DNA of 64,000 nt from contig OZ038485.1 in NCBI GenBank assembly GCA_964036315.1, forward strand, positions 78,422,960-78,486,959, given 5' to 3'. This DNA is from Acanthosepion esculentum. Lineage: Eukaryota > Mollusca > Cephalopoda > Sepiida > Sepiidae. Of this stretch, positions 57,054 through 64,000 are shown piece by piece (position 1 is the first letter of the stretch; each line of letters starts with the position of its first letter). Under the pieces are notes generated by a model. That model was not told the origin of the DNA, ran no database searches, and was given only the letters and a program-made list of their open reading frames with translations. Both the position numbers and the translations under genes were made by a program.

Positions 57054-57288
57054 CTTCCCTCGAACCACATACTTGTGGAACTCCCTTCCGGCCTCTTGCT
57101 TTCCAGTCAACTTTGACCTTTAAAAATTTAAAGGCAATGTCAATCGTTATGTTCTGTTTTATTAATTCCTATTATTTTATTGTTCTCTCTCCTTAATACT
57201 GTTTTCTTTTTCTCATATTCTCTCACACTCAGTAACATCTTATGTCTTAGTGGCTTTATTGCCATGTTTGGAGTGAAATGATTAAAAA
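57054..57288 (+). mobile_element. Jockey/CR1-like LINE tail, part after solo LTR
   Basis: It encodes PRTTYLWNSLPASCFPVNFDL then FKAMSIVMFC-like degraded ends. The 3' UTR ctcagtaacatcttatgtct, tagtggctttattgccatgt and an A-rich tail near 57285 match the other LINE 3' ends. Confidence 0.75.
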
Positions 57289-58118
57289 AGTTAATGAATA
57301 TGTCCATTTACATACGTAAAATCAAAGCTGCATTCTGATGTTTGCAACCGAATACCGAAATAAAAACAAACGTATACGAGACAATGTCTTTTGCATGCAT
57401 TGGCATCCAAAATATATCTTTTGTCCCACACAAATATGATGGCAAAATATAGTGCTCGTAGATATATTTGCAAAAAAGACACCATTATGTCGATGATAAT
57501 ATCTGGAATTCAAGGTGAGGTTACTTAAAAAATAGCAACCGGTAATATCTCTTTAATTAACACCTGTCACAGGTGAGAAAACCCATAAAACTGGGATCGA
57601 ACGAGTTTCAGGACACGTTTTGGTGTGTTTAGTCCTCTGTTGAATATTGCTGCGCCTTTTATGATTTAGTCATATTAATATAATTTTTTCTAAAGATCCT
57701 AAGTGTTCATTTCGTAGGAGTGGCATGCATATCAATAACAAGCATTTGCTTGGTCAATAAAAGTGACAGATGGAAAGATAGAAACGCCCTTCGATTGAAC
57801 AACAATCACCACAAATTGTGTCGTTTAAAATCTAACAAGATCTTTGTCTAACGTCATCCTTTCAAATGGGAAGTAGATAAAGTCTTTTTAAGTAATTCTT
57901 CAGAACCCTCTCGTGATATCTGGGTAAAATGCAAAATTAACCAAGATGCAAAATGAGTCATGGTACTTTCTGGTTGTCTGTAAAAAATCAGATAAATTAA
58001 TGGCTTTGATATAAATTAATGGGATTTAGGGAACGGTCCGAAGAAAAAACCGACGGGAACTGTAGCCACAACATCAAAGATTACAGCATATCACTTTGTC
58101 TGTCTGTCTGATTTCTCT
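57289..58118. other. Unassigned DNA
   Basis: Nothing firm. A B-box-like gggatcgaacgagtttcagg occurs in reverse at 57590 but without a partner A-box. Confidence 0.35.

Positions 58119-58211
<93 letters not shown>
58119..58211. repeat. (TA)n microsatellite, about 46 repeats
   Basis: Uninterrupted TA run. Confidence 0.98.
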
Positions 58212-58212
<1 letters not shown>

Positions 58213-58345
58213 GAGATAGCCGTATAAGGCTTGTAAGAAATAGCCTGATAAGTCCGACTCAAAATTATTTGTTTTAATTTGGGTAAGTGGGTCGGCGCAA
58301 GATGCAATTAATACCACTTATATATATATGTGTATACATATATAT

Positions 58346-58690
58346 ATGAATATGTATATATTTTAACGTTCTTTTTATAGATACAAGTATTTAAGTAAAT
58401 GCTCTGTTTTTATAATAAACAGTATTAAATAACATTTACCGGCCTGAATGTCCGAGAAATTTTCATAGAAAATTTCCGTTCTCCGACAGGAATCGAACCT
58501 GTATCCTATAGGAAACCGTCATTTCGCGTGACGTGCCTTAACCGTTCGGTTCTGGTTAACAAGGTCGATTTTACTATCTTTAAACTTAAATCTTCCATGA
58601 ATCTCTTCTATTCATATCTGCTCTAGCGTATCAAATGTAAACAAATGACGTCATATATTTTTGAATTGGACAAGGTCCGACAATTTATTT
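58346..58690 (-). mobile_element. Leu/Ser-tRNA-headed SINE
   Basis: The minus strand holds accgaacggttaaggcacgt (A-box region) and, 45 bp on, acaggttcgattcctgt, a perfect T-arm with 5 bp stem and 7 nt loop (58490-58515). Flanking body words are shared with 46094-46235. On the plus strand the unit begins ttaacgttctttttatagat. The same words restart at 58709, so a second partial copy follows directly. Confidence 0.8.
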
Positions 58691-58835
58691 AAAGACATTT
58701 TTATGATATGTTTAACGTTCTTTTTATAGATACAAGTATTTAAGGCTTAAATACTTGTATCTATAAAAAGAACGTTAAACATATAAAAATGTCTTTAAAT
58801 AAATTGTCGGACCTTGTCCAATTCAAAAATATATG
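58652..58835. repeat. Large near-perfect hairpin, arms about 93 and 90 bp
   Basis: The left arm 58652-58744 (catatatttttgaattggac ... tacaagtatttaag) is followed after one base by its reverse complement at 58746-58835. The only difference I find is three extra bases (gat-type) in the left arm near 58716. It lies at the end of the Leu/Ser-tRNA-headed SINE and includes the start of a second copy. It leads straight into the TATG-rich tract. Confidence 0.95.
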
Positions 58836-59320
58836 TATGTGCATGTATATATATATATGGATATATATGTACATATGTATGGATATATATGTACATATGT
58901 ATGGATATGTGTATATATGTATGTATATGTATATAGATATGTATATATATGAATATGTATATTTATGTATATGTATATATATGAATATATATATATATAT
59001 GTATATATATGCATATATATGTGTATATGCATATGTATGTGTATATATATGTACATGTGTGTATATATATATGTATATGCGTATATATTTGTATATATGT
59101 ATGTATATGTGTATGTATATATGTATATGCGTATATATTTGTATATATGTATGTATATGTGTATGTATATATATAGGTATATGTGTGTGTGTATGTATAT
59201 ATGTATATGGGTTCATATATATATGAATATATATATGTATATGTGTGTATATATATATATATGTATATGTGTGCATATATATGTATATATGTGTATATAT
59301 ATGTATAAAGATATACACAT
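58836..59320. repeat. (TATG/TA)n low-complexity tract
   Basis: About 480 bp of mixed TATG, TATA and TGTG words, with internal higher-order repeats (for example atgtacatatgtatggatat twice in a row). The frames of up to 200 codons of Tyr/Ile/His/Thr through it are artefacts. Confidence 0.97.
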
Positions 59321-59704
59321 AATATAATAATATATTTTTAAAAACAAGGATCATAACATTCATCGAGTGCTTCGTAGGTTAATGCATCTTTAAATTTTGT
59401 TAGCGCAGCGATTTCGCCATTTTATTTCATTAACTTTAACAATTTACTATATGTTAGAATGATTCATTCTAATATAAATTGAACTGCACCACATATTTGA
59501 TTTAAAAGAACTGATCCGACGTGCATAGTTTCGGGTTAACAACTGAGACATTACTGTAGTTTTTGAACGATTTAGTTCCTGCCACATTTTCTGATAAACT
59601 CCTATAACAAAAAATTCTCAAATTGCCATATTAGTAAAAAAACGCACTCACTTAAATTTAAAAAAAATTCAACCTTAGCGTTGCGACTGCACGCTCCGTA
59701 AGTT
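59321..59704. other. Unassigned island between TA/TATG tracts
   Basis: About 380 bp of ordinary sequence. No gene or repeat recognised. Confidence 0.4.
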
Positions 59705-59787
<83 letters not shown>

Positions 59788-60053
59788 ATATATGTATATA
59801 TATATATATATATGTATATGTATATATGTGTATATATATGTATATATTTGTATGTATATGTGTATATATATGTGTATATATATGTATGTATATGTGTATA
59901 TATATGTATATGTATTTATACATATGTACATATATATATATATGTATATATATATGTGTGTGTATATATACATGTATATATATGTGTATATATATGTGTA
60001 TATACATGTGTATATATGTATGTACATGTATGTATACGTATGCATATATTTAC

Positions 60054-60110
<57 letters not shown>

Positions 60111-60175
60111 TACATGTATATACTGTATAAATTTATACATGTGTATATATTATACCTGTGTATATATATGATAAG

Positions 60176-60233
<58 letters not shown>
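59705..60233. repeat. (TA)n and (TATG)n low-complexity tract
   Basis: About 75 bp pure TA, then mixed TATG/TGTATA to 60065, pure TA at 60066-60104, mixed to 60175, pure TA to 60233. No coding potential in spite of ORFs of over 150 codons. Confidence 0.97.
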
Positions 60234-60237
<4 letters not shown>

Positions 60238-60376
60238 CAGTTCAAAATATAGTTTTAATGTATGCTATATATGTAAGTAGGTCAAAACAATGACGCGGCA
60301 GTATATTTTATACTTTGAAACAATCTTCATGTCATGAATACTGTAACATGAAATAGTACATGATATATGTATACAT

Positions 60377-60381
<5 letters not shown>

Positions 60382-60431
<50 letters not shown>
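60382..60431. repeat. (TA)n microsatellite
   Basis: Uninterrupted TA run. Confidence 0.97.
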
Positions 60432-60438
<7 letters not shown>

Positions 60439-60509
60439 TTGTTCGATATTTTTGTTCAGTATTTCATGAATATTTTTATATTCATCCTTTCGATTATTAA
60501 GAGGAGTGA

Positions 60510-60900
60510 ACAATACAAGAACAGCAAGTAAGTAGACAAAATATAACGATTAACATTGCATTTAAATTTTTGACGATAATAGTTGACTGAAAAACAAAAG
60601 GCCGGAAGACAGTTTCCCAAGTAAAAAGTGCCAGTGAAGTAACTATTAGCATAGAACTTACGGTTACATGTAGTCATTTTAACTGCGAAATGTTGAGCCC
60701 TAGCTGCCAGTATCGTGCTGCGTTTGAATTCGAGAATCAGAGGTACGAAGAAGAAAGTTCGGCGGAATAATTACCGTGAAAATATTTATAGATAAGACAC
60801 TGGGAATCTACCATACGGCGGTTGAAGAGTGACTAAAGCCGAGATGTCAGGTCAGGACAGGTAACATTGCAGATTCTTCTTTGGATTTTAGCAATAATCT
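60510..60900 (-). mobile_element. Jockey/CR1-like LINE C-terminal tail
   Basis: The minus strand carries TCNRKFYANSYFTGTFYLGN then CLPAFCFSVNYYRQ, FKCNVNRYILS, the NSLP-type tail with several changes. The part to 60900 matches the 1.8-2.0 kb copy (gattcttctttggatttt). It is decayed. Confidence 0.65.
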
Positions 60901-62090
60901 CTGAATGAATAAATAAGTGGAATCGCTGGTGTAATGATAATAGCTCTAGTGCAGTAAAATGTTACAGAATAATGAAAAAGCTGAAAGACTGTTCCGATCT
61001 TTCTACAAGTGAAGAAAACCTACCTACTTGGCAGGGCTACTGACAATATCTCTTAATACTAAATCACACATCACGTATAGCAGAATTGCAAAAAAGAAAT
61101 ATTTTGCCTTCATTCACACAAGACTGACATCAAGAAGCTGCGAAATGTCATTTATTTCAGCAAGTTTTTCTTTAGAAGCAATTTCAACCGTCAATAAAGG
61201 ATGGTGCAAGAAACATTGCAGTCTTCAGTCCTGTCTTTCCCTCCCGCTGAATTCTAACTACAAGAAACCTACATAAATATCAGCACACAGTATTTGCTGT
61301 TTTTAAAGTGAGATTATTGAGAAGAGTGAATTGGTGTACTGGCTGGCAGTTCGAATAAACACGCTTTTCACAACGATTCAAAACTTCTTAACGCAAAATT
61401 ACGGTAATTTAAACGAACTTTAAACAAGCGGTAACTTCTAACACTGAAGTTGATTGACGAGAAAAGAGTTCTAGTCGGAGAAAAATTGAATTCAGACAAC
61501 ACCTACATTCGTCCACCTACAGACGCTACTGATGACAGAACAATGATCATATCCCCAAAGAAAGATATTATTAAACGACTGTATGACTTTTCTATTTAAC
61601 TCACGCTCATACTTTGCACCTCTTCTACCCTTGAATGATTGTCTTTGTAGTTCCAAAATGAACGAACTCTAAAAAAAGAACGAATTCTATCGACGACTCC
61701 AAAATAATTCAAAAGAGAAGCCAACGCTCATAGTTAATTTTATTAAAATATAGTTATGCACTGTTTTTTATGCAAAATCAACAACTAATTTTTGTCATAA
61801 TAAAAAGGTAAGAAAGTTTTAGGGGGTGCAGTTTCATTTTTTCCTCTGGGATCAAAACTTACATCTGTTCATACTCCCCGAAAAATTGATCCTAATATCC
61901 AATTATTAATTCCGTACTAATCAGTACATTTTCGCATAAATATCATTGGATATGCGCGAATCTTTCTCTTCTCCCACAGCTACAGATTAAACTAGACTGG
62001 GCAGATCACGCTATCTTTCACAAAAATAGATGGTAATTCCCAGATAATGAAGACAAATCTCTGGAGATTTATGATCGGCTACATCTTCAA
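60901..62090. other. Unassigned DNA
   Basis: No motif that I can name. Frames are short. Confidence 0.35.
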
Positions 62091-62225
62091 ATCTGTAAAG
62101 GGTCATGATTGCCACGACCGAAGATCGGTGGATGACCATGATTACCAAAAATAATTGTCCTAAAATCTGTGGAGAGTCATGATTGCCACGTTCTAAAATC
62201 TGTGGAGAATCATAATCATCTACGT
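62090..62225. repeat. Short tandem copies of an RTE 3'-end word
   Basis: Three spaced copies: aaatctgtaaagggtcatga, aaatctgtggagagtcatga and aaatctgtggagaatcataa, followed in the first two by ttgccacg. The word equals the last coding segment of the RTE-like LINE (…LWR.MI…). Either a local amplification or three nested tails. Confidence 0.65.
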
Positions 62226-62279
62226 CACTAAAATCCATGTTTGTCTGTTGCGTTCACTTTCGCACAGTACAAATAGACT

Positions 62280-62520
62280 TAGGAAACGTAATAATTCATC
62301 TCTTTTCTTTCTATTCCGGCTAAATAGCGAGGTAGACGGAACACTCTATTCGTGGATGGCAACCAGTCTAAGGGAAGGAAAACTCTGAATTCCAGTCTGT
62401 GAGGAAGGCCACCAGAAAACAATTCAATAAATTTCCTAAGGTTGCATGGCAATTCACAGATAAGAAAAAAACATCTGTGAATACTTATAATCGTCCTGAA
62501 GGGACACGACATTCAAAATT
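62280..62520 (-). mobile_element. Unassigned repeat shared with 36.7 kb
   Basis: The minus-strand frame reads FLICELPCNLRKFIELFSGG, LPHRLEFRVFLPLDWLPSTN, RVFRLPRYLAGIERK. The 36.75 kb copy gives ELPRLTGKVVEWFSAAF for the same place, showing one family. The frame is unusually intact here (77 codons). I have no function for it. It could be an RTE-like LINE 3' extension. Confidence 0.5.
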
Positions 62521-62639
62521 TGATGAGGCCGCTTGGAAAAACTAATTTTTCAAGCGTATCTTTCCTTCAATTTAAACATCCTCTTCAGTTAATCAGACGT
62601 GGTGACAAAGGTCATAAGTTTTTCTTTTAGATCATCAGC

Positions 62640-62640
62640 A

Positions 62641-62665
<25 letters not shown>
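62640..62665. repeat. (TC)n microsatellite
   Basis: About 12 CT dinucleotides at the 3' end of the RTE-like fragment. Confidence 0.95.
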
Positions 62666-62673
<8 letters not shown>

Positions 62674-62960
62674 ATTTATTTCTGCCTTGTCTCCTCGGGG
62701 TATGGATAATAATGGTTCTGCACAGTTTACCTTTCTTTTGTTGCATCTGCAATATTTGCTCCTTTACGATCACGTTCTTTTTTGTGAAAACTGTGTCTAA
62801 TAGGTTATTTGCTTTCAATGTGTCTTGTGAGTGTTGATTTTTTATGCTTTCCATCCGCACGATATAGCCCCACATTTTGTCACCTTCTGATTGTTAATAG
62901 ACGTTTCCTTGAAATTTCACCAAATATTTATGTCTGCTGTCTTAGATGAAGATCCATTTT
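62666..62960 (-). mobile_element. RTE-like LINE C-terminal fragment
   Basis: The minus strand reads MWGYIVRMESIKNQHSQDTL then KANNLLDTVFTKKNV-like text, and near the end KLCRTIIIHTPRRQG, which is the KLWR-type ending. The copy joins a (CT)n tract. Frames shift at least once. Confidence 0.6.
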
Positions 62961-63404
62961 AAATTGAGTTTTAGCCTGTTCATTTCAAGTGTACTATTCT
63001 GTGTTGTCTTATATCCTTTTAAAATATTCATTTTTTATTCCACATTTACTAATCTGTCCGAAACTAGCAAGATGTGTTCAAGCGAGCACTAAAAACGTGA
63101 TTCAATGTTAGCTTTTGTTGACTTCTAGGGAAGCCATTATCAAAGTTTAGGCTCCTTTCTAAGTTGATACAAAAGACAGTGAAATGTTAAATGATTTGAA
63201 TTCAGCTTTTAAGCTATGTCTTCATCTGTATCAGCACGGTTTTTATTGAGTTCTGATAAAACCAGGTCATCGTTAAACTCTGTTAAATCTGTTCGTGGTG
63301 CATATCTTTAGCTGAAGTTAGTTTTCCTGGGAGTTTTCAGACTATCTTTGGTATTTTTGTCTACAACATTATTTCCTTTTATTTAACTCATAGTATTAGG
63401 GTGT

Positions 63405-64000
63405 TCAGAAAGTAATTACGCATTTCACAGCTATGAAATATGACTCAACCAAAGCAAGGTCATGGTTCTATTGTAGGAAACAGGTTCTAGAATTACTTTA
63501 TCATCTCTTATATTCGATAGCGTGTCCCTTATAATACATTTTAGGGCTTAAGTGGTAAATCTGCAAGGATGGAATTTTGGTCCTACATGAGATTTCGTTT
63601 TTAAACTGAACGCAATATATCTGCAAGAATGCTCTTTATCAGGTTTGACACCTCCTTTTTGCATCGCATTGTTTCTGTGGATTAAAAATGGGTTTTGAAT
63701 GAAAACGACAATTTATCAATGACAAGCCAGTGCCAACACTAAAACCAGAACTCTATCCACATAAATCCTTCTTTTGTGCCTTAAGGAATAGGAAAGGTAT
63801 TGTCAATTACCAGCTACTCCGACACAGAAATGCCATTACTGCAGACTGATATTGCTAATAAGTTGATATGGTTAATGAAGCATTACGTCGGAAATTGTCC
63901 TGCTTTAGTAAAAAGAAAAGATTCTATTTTCCAACATGAAAATGCAAAGACATACTTTACAAAACAAAACCAAGAAAAACCAAGATCATTAGGGCGACAT
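63405..64000 (+). mobile_element. Mariner transposon, runs off the right edge
   Basis: The left end lies near ttagggtgttcagaaagtaa at about 63400 with TA before it. Further on, the plus strand reads WVLNENDNLSMTSQCQH (mariner W.L.DN...RQWL-like), NSIHINPSFVP, then HYVGNCPALVKRKDSIFQHE and NAKTYFTKQNQEKPR. The last is the HDNARPHTA.. catalytic region with D changed to E. Stops and a truncated N-terminal half show that it is dead. The third catalytic residue would lie beyond 64000. Confidence 0.68.

Noticed and set aside
58761..59363. ORFs of up to 200 codons rich in Tyr/Ile/His in both strands
   Set aside because: They translate TATG/TA low-complexity DNA, exist in several frames at once and have no domain. 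Not genes.
59602..60293. ORFs of 110-169 codons of Tyr/Ile/Val/Cys
   Set aside because: Same cause: TA and TATG repeats. Not membrane proteins.

Overview
This is a eukaryotic, intergenic or intronic, repeat-dense stretch of an animal genome. It is AT-rich, has no operons and no long open reading frames, and carries very many (TA)n, (TATG)n, (GA)n, (GT)n and (ATT)n microsatellites. It also holds a mosaic of decayed non-LTR retrotransposons, mariner-type DNA transposons and Pol III-type SINEs. The mixture (jockey/CR1-like and RTE-like LINEs, short tRNA-derived SINEs, a 5S rRNA-headed SINE, heavy TA microsatellites) fits a mollusc, most likely a coleoid cephalopod such as an octopus. That assignment is inference from repeat style; no host protein gene confirms it. 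One weak candidate host exon is noted at 237-388.

Layout. About 1.6-3.7 kb is a decayed jockey/CR1-like LINE (minus) with a second LINE tail nested in it and a third tail abutting it on the plus strand. Further tails of this family lie near 9, 15, 19, 35, 42, 54.5, 56.5 and 60.5 kb. About 11.2-12.7 kb holds a MADE1-like mariner MITE, a 5S-headed SINE, and an inverted pair of 'repeat A' copies with arms identical over 118 bp. An RTE-like LINE covers 25.3-27.1 kb (the longest RTE copy), with 3' pieces near 7.6, 13.5, 18, 28.7, 44.5, 56 and 62.7 kb. A different LINE occupies 29.3-32.3 kb and is split by a 5S-headed SINE that is itself split. Internally deleted mariner-like elements lie at 33.9-34.7 kb and about 52.3-53.1 kb; partial transposases lie at 43.3 kb, 48.6 kb and at the right edge (63.4 kb onward).

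About 37.3-38.7 kb is a low-complexity repeat family arranged as an inverted array. About 47.5-48.05 kb is a four-copy tandem array of a tRNA-headed SINE unit. A free-standing copy of the same unit at 50.9 kb has a clean 17 bp target-site duplication. A solo LTR with 5 bp target duplication interrupts a LINE at 56.7-57.05 kb. About 58.1-60.4 kb is dominated by TA/TATG low-complexity DNA plus a large near-perfect hairpin.

Nothing here works as a gene set. The readable history is successive insertion, nesting, tandem and inverted duplication, and decay. All open reading frames in TA, GA or TATG tracts, and those across the SINEs, are accidental. All LINE and transposase calls rest on my reading of translated motifs, not on database searches.
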